Below are positions 33,336 through 41,094 of a DNA stretch of 64,000 nucleotides, one piece after another. The DNA is from Fretibacter sp964410285 (GTDB lineage Bacteria > Pseudomonadota > Alphaproteobacteria > Caulobacterales > Maricaulaceae). How positions within the stretch are numbered: position 1 is the first letter of the stretch; every line of letters starts with the position of its first letter. Location: positions 620,001 through 684,000 of the forward strand of contig CAYPFR010000001.1 of assembly GCA_964410285.1 (NCBI GenBank), written 5' to 3'. The notes under the pieces are model-generated. The model had not been told where the DNA came from, did not search any database, and saw nothing but the letters and a program-made list of their open reading frames with translations. The translations under genes were made by a program, and so were the position numbers.

Positions 33336-33785
33336 ATGACGCGCCCTGCGCAGTTCATGGACCGAGCTTTGGCGCTATCTGCCGCGCAAAAGGGGCGCAC
33401 GGGGGAGAACCCCTCTGTGGGCTGCGTGATCGTCAAAGCGGGCAAAATCATAGCCGAGGGCGTGACCTCTGACGGCGGCCGCCCCCACGGGGAGGCCAAT
33501 GCGCTGCAAATCGCGGGCGCGCAGGCACGCGGCGCAGATGTCTATGTCACGCTTGAGCCTTGCTCGCATTACGGGCAAACCGCGCCCTGTGCCAATGCCT
33601 TGATAAAGGCCGGTATTGCGCGCTGCTTTATTGCCGTAATTGACCCTGACTCGCGCGTGCATTGGCGCGGCGCGGCGCTCTTGCAGGAGGCCGGAATTGA
33701 CGTGCAAATCGGATTGGGCGCGCAAGAGGCTTTTCGGATTAACGCAGATTTCTTTGCGCGGCACGCGAGTAAACCTAGCCTGTGA
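33336..33785 (+). CDS. Stand-alone riboflavin-type deaminase domain (RibD N-terminal half)
   Basis: A 149-residue protein corresponding to the deaminase half of RibD, which deaminates the diaminopyrimidinone phosphate in riboflavin synthesis. The zinc site is complete: PHGEANAL near residue 51 and PCSHYGQTAPCANAL near residue 73. The usual C-terminal reductase domain (about 200 residues) is absent; the frame ends NADFFARHASKPSL, exactly where the domain border lies in RibD. Beyond the stop there is only a 16-base gap to a leftward gene, so no reductase remnant is hidden. It may work with a separate reductase elsewhere or on a related substrate. Confidence 0.8.
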   Translation: MTRPAQFMDRALALSAAQKGRTGENPSVGCVIVKAGKIIAEGVTSDGGRPHGEANALQIAGAQARGADVYVTLEPCSHYGQTAPCANALIKAGIARCFIAVIDPDSRVHWRGAALLQEAGIDVQIGLGAQEAFRINADFFARHASKPSL

Positions 33786-33801
33786 TAAAGAGCATTACGG
33801 C

Positions 33802-34641
33802 CTAAATAAAAATCGCAACCGACTGCAAACCCTGCGCGATGAGTTCGCCGCTGGCATTATAGATATGCATGACTTGCGAGCTATATCCGCCGCGCGCTGC
33901 TGTTAGGCGAGAGTCGACTTGCCACCAGCCGTCTTTCGTTGACGGGTCATCGACCACAAAGTTTAGCAAAAAATTGACCGAGCTGACCGCGCCCATCTTT
34001 GTAAATAAAGGCATTGCCGCGGGCGGCAGAACGTCCGACAGGGTCAAAAGGGCGCCCATGCCTTCACGCGAGGCGGGGTCTGCGTGGCGGCTCCAAGCGC
34101 GGATATAGCCTTCGCTCGCGCCGGCCATAGGCCGCGCCCCGTCAATAAGCTGGGTTTCGAAACGGTGGAAAAAACCCGGCACAAACCTGTGTGCAGCTTC
34201 GGGGGTGAAAGGCGCGCAATCCTTCGGCGCGGGGCACGGGGCAGCCCTCACGTCAACCTTAAGCTCGCTTTCGCGGTTTATGCCAAAGACAAAGACGATA
34301 TCGGCAATTATCGCGCCGTCTTTTTCCCCGCCGCAAAGCGTTCCCACGACTTTGATCGTGGTGACATTTCGCCCGCGCCGCAACGCGCTGGCGGTAAAGA
34401 GGACATCCCCTGAAACGGGCCCGATGAAATTGATGGCGGCGCTGCGCAGGGGCGGCAGGTTCTCAAAGCTATTTTGCGCGGCTCTATATGCAAGGCCCGC
34501 TGTTAGCCCGCCGTAAGCTGTGCGTCCTTGCCGCCAGCCCTCGGGTATTACCGCATGATAGCCGCCCTCTTTTTCGCGCATAGCCATTGCGATAGCGGCA
34601 TATCCGGGGGTGTCGGGCGTTGTGGAGGGAGGCTTTGACAT
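33802..34641 (-). CDS. Thioesterase family protein (TesB-like double hotdog)
   Basis: A 279-residue protein with the acyl-CoA thioesterase II layout: an N-terminal hotdog domain containing WRQGRTAYGGLTAGLAYRA near residue 36, and a C-terminal hotdog with WQVDSRLTAARGGYSSQVM near residue 241, ending with the typical ASGELIAQGLQSV. This group cleaves acyl-CoA thioesters, often of unknown chain length. It converges on the deaminase gene and stands apart from the next leftward gene by 106 bases. No unusual features were seen. Confidence 0.85.
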   Translation of the reverse strand: MSKPPSTTPDTPGYAAIAMAMREKEGGYHAVIPEGWRQGRTAYGGLTAGLAYRAAQNSFENLPPLRSAAINFIGPVSGDVLFTASALRRGRNVTTIKVVGTLCGGEKDGAIIADIVFVFGINRESELKVDVRAAPCPAPKDCAPFTPEAAHRFVPGFFHRFETQLIDGARPMAGASEGYIRAWSRHADPASREGMGALLTLSDVLPPAAMPLFTKMGAVSSVNFLLNFVVDDPSTKDGWWQVDSRLTAARGGYSSQVMHIYNASGELIAQGLQSVAIFI

Positions 34642-34747
34642 AGCACTAGCTTAACGTTTTCACGCCAAAAGGTAACGGCAATTCCTGCATGGCCGGGATT
34701 TAAATTCGGCAGGCTGCAAGGATAGTACCGGCGGCTGAGCTAAAACT

Positions 34748-35611
34748 CTAGGCGATGCCAATATTTTGCGCGGGCGGAATAATCGCTTGGAAATTTTTGT
34801 CCAATACGGCCTCTTGATATCTGCCTTGGTCTTTCAGATAGGAAACAAGTTCCGGCAGGTAATCTGTTTGGATGAAAAGGGCGCCGCCCTCTAGGCCATT
34901 TTGAAAATATTTGTTCAATTTATTCAGCGCGGGCCGCTTTCGTTTCAAGGGAAGTCCCAAAAGCTCTCTTAAGAGGTTCAGAGCATTATACTTCATCGTA
35001 TTTTTAAACAACTGCATGTCATGGCCGCGAATTCGGCGCGCCCTTTTGAGGGTGAATTGGTGATTGCGCAGTCCCATGACGCGGATGTCTAAATCCTTCA
35101 TTTCTTTGGCATGGTTTTTATTCAAATAAAGCGGGCGAACGGCATAATGATCATTTAGCGCCATCAACCCCGCGCATGTATCTCTATTTCTGCAAAAAAT
35201 CGTGACCAGCGGCGCGCCCGCCTCTTCAAAGCCTTCTTCGCGTAATATGGATTTAAGCGCCTGCGCCGAATTTTCAAACCCGCCTTTAAAATCAATATCG
35301 ACCATATAGCGGCCCCTGACATTGCGTAGGGCTTGGCGAAGGGTTGGGATTTGATGGTCAGTGACAAGTCCATTGTGCTTTAATCTAAGGGCCTTAACCT
35401 CCGCGAGGGTTTTGTCCTGAATCTTGCCCCTGCCATTGGTTTTATTTTTTACATCCTCATCATGAAAGACAACAAAAACTTTGTCCTTGGTGGCGCGAAT
35501 ATCAAATTCGATCCCGCGCGCACCCATGGCATAGGCGGTTTCATGAGAGAGAATAGAATTTTCTGGCGCGCCCATCCACGTGCCTCTATGCCCAACGGCG
35601 ACAATTTTCAT
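34748..35611 (-). CDS. Glycerophosphodiester phosphodiesterase family protein
   Basis: A 287-residue GDPD-fold enzyme. It starts MKIVAVGHRGTWMGAPENS, with the His, Arg and Glu/Asn of the catalytic core, and continues with EFDIRATKDKVFVVFHDED near residue 35, giving the metal-binding E-x-D and the second catalytic His. There is no signal peptide, so it would act in the cytoplasm on deacylated phospholipids such as glycerophosphoglycerol or -ethanolamine. The second half is lysine/arginine-rich (RARRIRGHD, KRKRPALNK) and less conserved. It stands alone on its strand between larger gaps. Confidence 0.88.
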   Translation of the reverse strand: MKIVAVGHRGTWMGAPENSILSHETAYAMGARGIEFDIRATKDKVFVVFHDEDVKNKTNGRGKIQDKTLAEVKALRLKHNGLVTDHQIPTLRQALRNVRGRYMVDIDFKGGFENSAQALKSILREEGFEEAGAPLVTIFCRNRDTCAGLMALNDHYAVRPLYLNKNHAKEMKDLDIRVMGLRNHQFTLKRARRIRGHDMQLFKNTMKYNALNLLRELLGLPLKRKRPALNKLNKYFQNGLEGGALFIQTDYLPELVSYLKDQGRYQEAVLDKNFQAIIPPAQNIGIA

Positions 35612-35728
35612 AATGGTGCCCCATGCTTAAACCTAAGCGTTAGGCCGAACTGGCGATGCTCACCGCTCGCGCCCTACAAAACAATATCATATTTTTCGGA
35701 AATTTTCTAGCGGTATGATTAAAACAGC

Positions 35729-36946
35729 CTATGAGACGCCGCGAAACGGATCATCAATGGAATGGCTTGGCGGGGTGAACCATTTGGGCCCATCCTCCGT
35801 CATATAAAAATGATCCTCAAGACGCACGCCAAACTCACCATATTTACAAATCATAGGCTCATTTGAAAAACACATACCGGCCCTTAGCGGGGTTTGATCG
35901 CCCCAATTTAGATAAGGCCATTCATGAATATCAAGGCCGATACCGTGCCCCGTTCGGTGGGGCAGGCCGGGCGTTTGATAGCCTGGACCAAATCCGTCCG
36001 CCTCAAGGGATTTGCGCGCCGCCAGATCAACCTGCGCGCAGGCAACGCCAATCTGGGCGGCCTGAAAAGCAAGGGCCTGCGCTTTTTTCTCTGCGCTCCA
36101 AACACGCCGCTGCTCCGCGCTAGGCTCGCCAAACACATAGGAGCGGGTAATATCAGAGATATAATCATGGAGCTGGCAGCCCGTGTCGATCAATACCATA
36201 TCCCCGTCCTCCAGCGCTTTGGGGGATTTTACGCCGTGAGGGTAGCTGCTATCGGGGCCAAAGAGCACGATTTTGAAATAGCTTCCCGCTGGAGCCCCGA
36301 CCTTACGGTGGGCGGCGTCCAAAAACTGATTGACTTCGGGGACCGTAATCCCTTCACGCAGGATCGCCGCCGCCGCCTTATGCACGCGAAGCGTCATTTC
36401 TTTGGCGCGGGTCATCAGTGCTATTTCAGCGCTGGATTTGATTTCGCGGCAGCCGCGCGTGATTGGCAAAGCGGGCTCAAAGCTAAGATCGGGATTGGCC
36501 TGCGCCGCGCCATTTGTAATGAAATAAGGTGCGGCCTCATCAAGGCCAACGCGCCCCGTCTCCATGCCGCCCTCTTGCAGTATTTTCCCAATCAGAGGGT
36601 AGGGACTTTCATGTTCTTCCCAGCCATGGATATCGCCCTTTACGCGCATGAATTGCTTGACCGTGCCGATCTCAAATGCGGGGGCGATAAATTGCGGCGG
36701 GCCAGACGGCAACAAAAGCGCGCCGACCATACGCTCGCTGGGCCGCCAGCGAAGCCCTGTAAAATAATAAAGATTACTGCCAGCATTCAGATAAACGGCC
36801 GAAAGGCCGCGCTCTTGCATAAGGGCCTGCGCTTTTTGGATCCGCGCTTGATGTTCCGCCAAAGTGATCGGGGAGACCCCGCCTGTCATATCGCTAAGTT
36901 TAGCGAGTTCTACTTCTGGGCTAGAGCCACCAACGCCTAAGGTCAT
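35729..36946 (-). CDS. M24-family metallopeptidase (Xaa-Pro peptidase-like)
   Basis: A 405-residue protein with a creatinase/prolidase N-domain (about 25-160, including YLNAGSNLYYFTGLRW) and a pita-bread M24 domain. Expected metal ligands are seen: DTGCQLHDYISDITRSYVFG near residue 255 with two Asp, HRTGHGIGLDIHE near residue 336, a Glu in FSNEPMI near residue 363, and a final Glu in FGVRLEDHFYMTEDG. Enzymes of this type cleave Xaa-Pro dipeptides or N-terminal residues. Its ATG overlaps the stop of the upstream MBL-fold gene by one base, so the two are coupled. The long reading frame on the opposite strand (35924-36940) is a shadow. Confidence 0.87.
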   Translation of the reverse strand: MTLGVGGSSPEVELAKLSDMTGGVSPITLAEHQARIQKAQALMQERGLSAVYLNAGSNLYYFTGLRWRPSERMVGALLLPSGPPQFIAPAFEIGTVKQFMRVKGDIHGWEEHESPYPLIGKILQEGGMETGRVGLDEAAPYFITNGAAQANPDLSFEPALPITRGCREIKSSAEIALMTRAKEMTLRVHKAAAAILREGITVPEVNQFLDAAHRKVGAPAGSYFKIVLFGPDSSYPHGVKSPKALEDGDMVLIDTGCQLHDYISDITRSYVFGEPSAEQRRVWSAEKKAQALAFQAAQIGVACAQVDLAARKSLEADGFGPGYQTPGLPHRTGHGIGLDIHEWPYLNWGDQTPLRAGMCFSNEPMICKYGEFGVRLEDHFYMTEDGPKWFTPPSHSIDDPFRGVS

Positions 36947-37635
36947 TACATCACTCCCTTTGTGTTTTGCGCTGATTGCGCAATCAGATGATCCGCGACA
37001 AAGCTATTGTCCGCGCGCTCTTGGCCAAAGGTACTCATCGGGCCGTGGCCGGGCACAAAGCGCATGTCGCTACCGAGCGGCCAGAGCTTTTGCGTGATGC
37101 TATTGAGCAAATCTTGGTGATTGCTCTTGGGGAAATCTGTGCGCCCGATAGAGCCGCGAAATAATACATCGCCGACGAAGGCGATTTTCATAGCTTGGTT
37201 ATAAATCACAACATGGCCCGGTGTGTGGCCGGGCGTGTGGACAACGGTAAATTCATGCGCTCCGAGGGTGAGCGTGTCGCCGTCATTGAGGTAGCGGTCG
37301 GGGACAATATTTTTGCCCATACCGGCATGGCCGTAATTGGCCCAATGGGTTTCAATTTCGTCCATCCAAAATTGGTCATCTTTATGAGGGCCAATTACCT
37401 CTATGCCGAGCGTGTCCCTTATATCCTGCGCGCCGCCAGCGTGATCTAAATGACCATGGGTCAGCCAAATCTCTTTAAGCTTGACGCCTAAGGTCTCGCA
37501 TTCCCGCATCAGTTTTTCGGCTTCTCCTCCGGGATCGACCAACACGCCTTCTTTGGAGTCTGGGTCCCACAGCAGGCTGCAATTCTGCGCAAAGGGCGTC
37601 ACGGGCAATAGGCGAAGGTCTAGCTGGCTCATCAT
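36946..37635 (-). CDS. MBL-fold metallo-hydrolase (glyoxalase II-like)
   Basis: A 229-residue metallo-beta-lactamase-fold protein with the metal motif HGHLDHAGG near residue 60, HTPGHTPGHVVIY near residue 135 and a downstream GDVLFRGSIGRTDFP near residue 155. The last motif is typical of the glyoxalase II/YcbL branch, which hydrolyses thioesters such as S-lactoylglutathione or related substrates. Translation begins with two in-frame ATGs (37635 and 37632) after AGAGAT. The M24 peptidase gene is coupled downstream. Confidence 0.87.
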   Translation of the reverse strand: MMSQLDLRLLPVTPFAQNCSLLWDPDSKEGVLVDPGGEAEKLMRECETLGVKLKEIWLTHGHLDHAGGAQDIRDTLGIEVIGPHKDDQFWMDEIETHWANYGHAGMGKNIVPDRYLNDGDTLTLGAHEFTVVHTPGHTPGHVVIYNQAMKIAFVGDVLFRGSIGRTDFPKSNHQDLLNSITQKLWPLGSDMRFVPGHGPMSTFGQERADNSFVADHLIAQSAQNTKGVM

Positions 37636-37779
37636 ATCTCTTTGTAGCAGGCGCGCGGGCGGCTTGGTTATATTGCATCCAGACTAGTGCGGGCGAGGCC
37701 TTTGGGAAAGTCTCAATTGTAAATAGAGGTTAATTTGCGCTCGCCCACCGTTCAGATAAGGTTCAGCCGCAATCGCGTA

Positions 37780-37887
37780 GATATTCATCACTGTCAGCGG
37801 TAGGATGCTCTCTTTTCCTGCTGTACCCAGTTCTCTCTCTTAAACTTATCCCTTTTGGGGCCTGGCTTGCGCCAGGCATTTTTTTTG
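37780..37887 (+). ncRNA. Candidate CU-rich small RNA with own terminator
   Basis: The 347-base gap 37636-37982 lies between two leftward genes, yet it holds a strong terminator pointing rightward (37860-37886). A rightward transcript starting near 37780 would be about 105 bases. It would fold a first stem, CAGC (37795-37798) and AGGA (37802-37805) with TCCT (37816-37819) and GCTG (37820-37823), then an unpaired CU-rich stretch (TTCTCTCTCT), then the terminator stem. CU-rich single strands are typical of alphaproteobacterial Hfq-type small RNAs that cover ribosome sites. The start is uncertain because no clear -35 was found. Family membership (for example suhB/mmgR-like) was considered but cannot be checked here. 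Confidence 0.5.
37860..37886 (+). terminator. Strong rho-independent terminator, rightward
   Basis: GCCTGGC (37860-37866) pairs perfectly with GCCAGGC (37871-37877) around TTGC, followed by ATTTTTTTTG. Flanking genes on both sides are leftward, so this terminator must serve a separate rightward transcript. Confidence 0.85.
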
Positions 37888-37982
37888 CTCGCTCTGCATT
37901 CCCGCCCTCATCCTGTGGCAATATCTAGCGTGGATTACAATTTTGGGGGATTACGCGGCGGTTACTGTGACGGCAACCCGCT

Positions 37983-38471
37983 TTAGAAGGCCGGCAAAAT
38001 TCCTCTAATCTCTTTAAGGCAGGCCTTAACCGGCTGGGCGGCATTGATGGACGCCGCGCCCTTCGGGGGGCAAAGGGCTTCAAATTGACTTTCCAAAAGC
38101 TCTGGCGACATGAAATGCCCGCGGCGAGCCTCTAGGCGCGCCTGAATAAGGCTGGCCGGCGCGGCCAAATGTATCCAATGAAGGCGGCGAGTAGATGTCA
38201 TAAGCCGCTGCTGCACATAGGGCGTAAGGGCGGAGCAGGCGAGCACCAATGCCTTATCGGGCGCGGCCCTTGCTGCCTCCAAAATCGCATCCAGCCAGCC
38301 CGCACGGTCCTCATCCGTCAGCGCCACTGCGGCGCGCATTTTATCAATATTAGCTTGGCTGTGAAACTCATCACCTTCCATGAATTTCGCGCCGATCTCG
38401 CGCGCGAGCGCCTTGCCGATGGTCGACTTCCCGCAGCCTGAAACACCCATAATGATAATAAGCTCGCTCAT
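37983..38471 (-). CDS. gntK: Gluconokinase
   Basis: GntK phosphorylates gluconate to 6-phosphogluconate, which enters the Entner-Doudoroff route at Edd. The 162-residue product starts at ATG 38471 with MSELIIIMGVSGCGKSTIGK, the P-loop at residues 9-17, and continues with the family's FMEGDEFHSQANIDKM and ALACSALTPYVQQ-like blocks (near 32 and 77). The frame is open to 38534, but the start given matches family length. It follows gntP by ten bases and closes the gluconate operon. The kinase type is the thermoresistant/GntK family. Confidence 0.92.
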   Translation of the reverse strand: MSELIIIMGVSGCGKSTIGKALAREIGAKFMEGDEFHSQANIDKMRAAVALTDEDRAGWLDAILEAARAAPDKALVLACSALTPYVQQRLMTSTRRLHWIHLAAPASLIQARLEARRGHFMSPELLESQFEALCPPKGAASINAAQPVKACLKEIRGILPAF

Positions 38472-38481
38472 CTGGCCAGTT

Positions 38482-39858
38482 CTATACAAAGACTGAAAGC
38501 AGAAGGGCCACGATAAACCCAACCAGCCCGACAAGGCTCGCGCTCACCGTCCAAGTCTGCAAGGTTTGCGCTTCGGTTTGGCCGAAATAGCGGTTCACTA
38601 GCCAAAAGCCGGAATCATTGACATGGGAGAGTGCCGTGCCGCCGGCCGCAATGGCGATTACAACAAGGGCGGTTTGCGGCGCGCTAAGCTGCGCAGCGGC
38701 GGCGATGGGCGCGGTCAGGCCTGCCGCTGTAATCATAGCGACCGTGGCTGAGCCTTGGGCGGCGCGTACTAAAAGTGCGAGGACAAAGCCAGCTACAATC
38801 GGGGTGAGACCCGCCGAGGTCGCCGCGCCCGCCAAGGCATTGCCTGCGCCTGTGTCAATCAAGACCTGCTTAAATGCGCCGCCTGCGCCGGTGATCAAAA
38901 TGACGGCGCCCGTCGGTTCAAGGGCGCGGGAGAGGGCTTTGCTATAGAGCGCGCGTCCGGTTTCATCATTGGGGCGAAAGGCAATATAGGCCGCGCCGCA
39001 GCCCATCAAAAGCGCGTTAAAGGGATGGCCGATAAACATCATCGTTTTCATGAGCGCCCCATAGGGACCATTTTCGTCCATCGTGGCCGTCGCGAATGTG
39101 GCCATTAAAATTAAAACGAGCGGCACCGCAATCGTGAGTATCGCCGCGCGCGCCAAGTTATCGTTTTGGCCGGGCAGGCTTGGCATGATCTGCGCCGTCT
39201 CTTCTTGAGGTGCGACATCCAGCCAGCCGCGCCGCTCAGCAAAACCTGTATAAAGGGGACCCGCAATGATCATTGCCGGCGCGCCGGCCATCAAGCCAAA
39301 TAAAATCACCCAGCCCAAATCAGCCTCCAGTAAAATCGCGACCGCAATAGGGCCGGGCGTTGGCGGAATAAAAGCATGAGCGGTGGCTAGTCCCGCCAGA
39401 AGGGGAAGCCCAAACACCAGCGGGGCGGTCTTGGCGCGCCGCGCGAGGCTAAAGACAATGGGGACGAGGATAATGAGAGCCACGTCAAAGAAGACAGGAA
39501 TGGCAACAATCAGCCCGATAATCCCCATGCTCCAGCGGCTTTTTCTCAGGCCCGTGCGCTCTAATATCCAAGCGGAAAGAGCCTGAACGCCTCCGCCGGC
39601 TTCTAGGAAGACGCCAAACATAGCGCCAAGCCCGACGACAATTGCGATAAAGCCAAGCGTGCTGCCCATGCCTTGTGTCACGGTTTGAATGGCCTGCTGC
39701 GGTTCCATGCCGCCAATGATCGCGCCAAATAGGCTCACAATCAAAAGCGCCGGAAAGGCATGCATTCGCAAGCGCAAGACTAAACCGAGCAAGACGATGA
39801 TCGCGATCGCTGTCGCGATTAGCGGTTGATGGGCGGTAAAAAACGCGCCCATTATCAC
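38482..39858 (-). CDS. GntP-family gluconate:H+ permease
   Basis: A 458-residue permease with about 12-14 predicted helices. Family patterns include the FIPPTPGPIAVA segment near residue 161 and SHVNDSGFWLVNRYF near residue 412. GntP/GntT transporters import gluconate or related sugar acids with protons, which fits the lactonase and gluconokinase encoded on either side. It overlaps the lactonase gene by ATGA and precedes gntK by ten bases. The substrate is inferred from context. The helix-rich sequence offers no sign of truncation. Confidence 0.9.
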   Translation of the reverse strand: MIMGAFFTAHQPLIATAIAIIVLLGLVLRLRMHAFPALLIVSLFGAIIGGMEPQQAIQTVTQGMGSTLGFIAIVVGLGAMFGVFLEAGGGVQALSAWILERTGLRKSRWSMGIIGLIVAIPVFFDVALIILVPIVFSLARRAKTAPLVFGLPLLAGLATAHAFIPPTPGPIAVAILLEADLGWVILFGLMAGAPAMIIAGPLYTGFAERRGWLDVAPQEETAQIMPSLPGQNDNLARAAILTIAVPLVLILMATFATATMDENGPYGALMKTMMFIGHPFNALLMGCGAAYIAFRPNDETGRALYSKALSRALEPTGAVILITGAGGAFKQVLIDTGAGNALAGAATSAGLTPIVAGFVLALLVRAAQGSATVAMITAAGLTAPIAAAAQLSAPQTALVVIAIAAGGTALSHVNDSGFWLVNRYFGQTEAQTLQTWTVSASLVGLVGFIVALLLSVFV

Positions 39859-40946
39859 AGCCCGCTTTTTACGCGAATGCGCGCCAGCGTATCATGGCTG
39901 GTGATATACAGGGTTTTACCATCCGGCCCGCCCAAGGTGCAATTGGCGGTGGCTTTGCCATTGGGGTCAAGGCCGATTTGAATACGGCCCAATAATGTCC
40001 CGCTTGGCGATAATATGCGTACGCCGCCGGGTCCCGTGGCATAGACTGTACCGTCTGCGGCTACAGTCATGCCGTCGGGTAGTCCGTTCAACCCGCTGTC
40101 TAGATCCGCTTGTGCGTCATGCCAGAGCTCTCCCTTTCCATAGCCGCCGCCGGGTAGGGCCCAATAGCGCATGATTTTTGCTGCCTTGGCATCCGAGTTG
40201 GCCACATAGAGAAAGGCTTCATCAGGGGAGAGCGCGATTCCGTTGGGCCGGCTCAGCGCGCCGTCAATCAGGCTAACCTCGCCGGAAGGCATGAGCCGGT
40301 AAACGCCGTTCACCGGCTGCTTGGGCAATTTTGAGTTATCCTGATCTTTCAGGCCATAAGGGGGGTCTGTGAAATAAATATCGCCATTTTTTGCTTCGAC
40401 CATATCATTGGGGCTATTATATGGGCGTCCCCTAAATTCGGAGGTAAGGGTCTCGCGGCCAAGGGTTTCAAGATCAAGGCGTTCCACGGCTTGGCGGCCA
40501 TGATTAGCCAGCAGCAACCCGCCCCCGCGCGCCGGCAAAATCCCGTTAACGCCCAGATCTCCGCGCTGCGCGGCGACGAGCGCTGGCAGCTTGGCGGGGT
40601 CTATAGCTGAGGGGTCAAGAAACACCTCAAGCCCATTTGATTCTGACCAGATAAAGACTTTGTTTTGCGGCACGTCTGAGAAATAAAGCCGGCTGCGCGT
40701 CATGTCCCAAGCCGGACCTTCTGACCAAGAAAATCCGTCCGCGAGTTTTTCAACGCGGGCCGCGCTGTCAATGATAGTCTCTAGGGCGGGATCAAAGGTA
40801 ATGACGTTGCCAAAACTCTCGGTCAGTGCGCTTTCGTGTTTCGGTTTGGCGGCGTCAGGGGCCGTTATATCCGCCGGTACGCGTCCGCAGGCGATAAGGC
40901 AAAACGCGAAGGCAAAGTAGACATATTTGGCCGTTGAAAACATCAT
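39855..40946 (-). CDS. Exported SMP-30/gluconolactonase-type lipoprotein
   Basis: A six-bladed beta-propeller of the SMP-30/gluconolaconase/LRE family, about 363 residues from this start. The N-terminus reads MMFSTAKYVYFAFAFCLIAC with the lipobox LIAC, so it is probably a lipoprotein facing the periplasm. Conserved propeller pieces include FSWSEGPAWD, YNSPNDMVEAKNGDIYFTD and LSRPNGIALSPDE, the latter two carrying metal-binding Asn/Asp. It would open gluconolactone to gluconate outside the inner membrane for uptake by GntP. Possible starts at 40991, 40985, 40958, 40946 and 40943 were weighed; 40946/40943 follow GGGGG and give the best signal. Confidence 0.83.
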   Translation of the reverse strand: MMFSTAKYVYFAFAFCLIACGRVPADITAPDAAKPKHESALTESFGNVITFDPALETIIDSAARVEKLADGFSWSEGPAWDMTRSRLYFSDVPQNKVFIWSESNGLEVFLDPSAIDPAKLPALVAAQRGDLGVNGILPARGGGLLLANHGRQAVERLDLETLGRETLTSEFRGRPYNSPNDMVEAKNGDIYFTDPPYGLKDQDNSKLPKQPVNGVYRLMPSGEVSLIDGALSRPNGIALSPDEAFLYVANSDAKAAKIMRYWALPGGGYGKGELWHDAQADLDSGLNGLPDGMTVAADGTVYATGPGGVRILSPSGTLLGRIQIGLDPNGKATANCTLGGPDGKTLYITSHDTLARIRVKSGL

Positions 40947-40997
40947 ACCCCCATACATTGTTATCTGTTGTGACGATTGCGCCATGCTCACTTAAAG

Positions 40998-41011
40998 TGA
41001 CAGCGGTGTCA
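40998..41011 (-). promoter_or_regulatory. LacI-type operator before the gluconate operon
   Basis: On the leftward strand the site reads TGACACCGCTGTCA, identical to the porter operator at 5955-5968. The match continues: from AAT before it to TTTAAGTGA after it, only one of about 26 bases differs. It lies upstream of all plausible lactonase starts and just below the metK terminator, so it marks the gluconate operon promoter. Confidence 0.75.
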
Positions 41012-41032
41012 ATTATTTCTGAGTGCGGCAGA

Positions 41033-41061
41033 TATAAAAAACCCCGCCGATGAGGGCGGGG
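41033..41061 (-). terminator. Rho-independent terminator of metK
   Basis: On the leftward strand CCCCGCC pairs with GGCGGGG (41055-41061 with 41042-41048) around six bases, followed by TTTTTTATA. It lies 34 bases after the metK stop and separates metK from the gluconate operon. Confidence 0.85.
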
Positions 41062-41094
41062 TAGATATTTGTAACTGCGGCGGCGGCCAATATT

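Noticed and set aside
33783..33802. Frameshifted RibD with a hidden reductase domain
   Set aside because: Only 16 bases separate the deaminase stop from the convergent thioesterase gene, so there is no room for a reductase remnant.
35924..36940. A 338-codon open frame on the plus strand over the M24 peptidase gene
   Set aside because: It is exactly antisense to a clear metallopeptidase with all metal ligands; its product is rich in Arg/Ala and Gly and resembles no family. Long antisense frames are common in GC-rich DNA.
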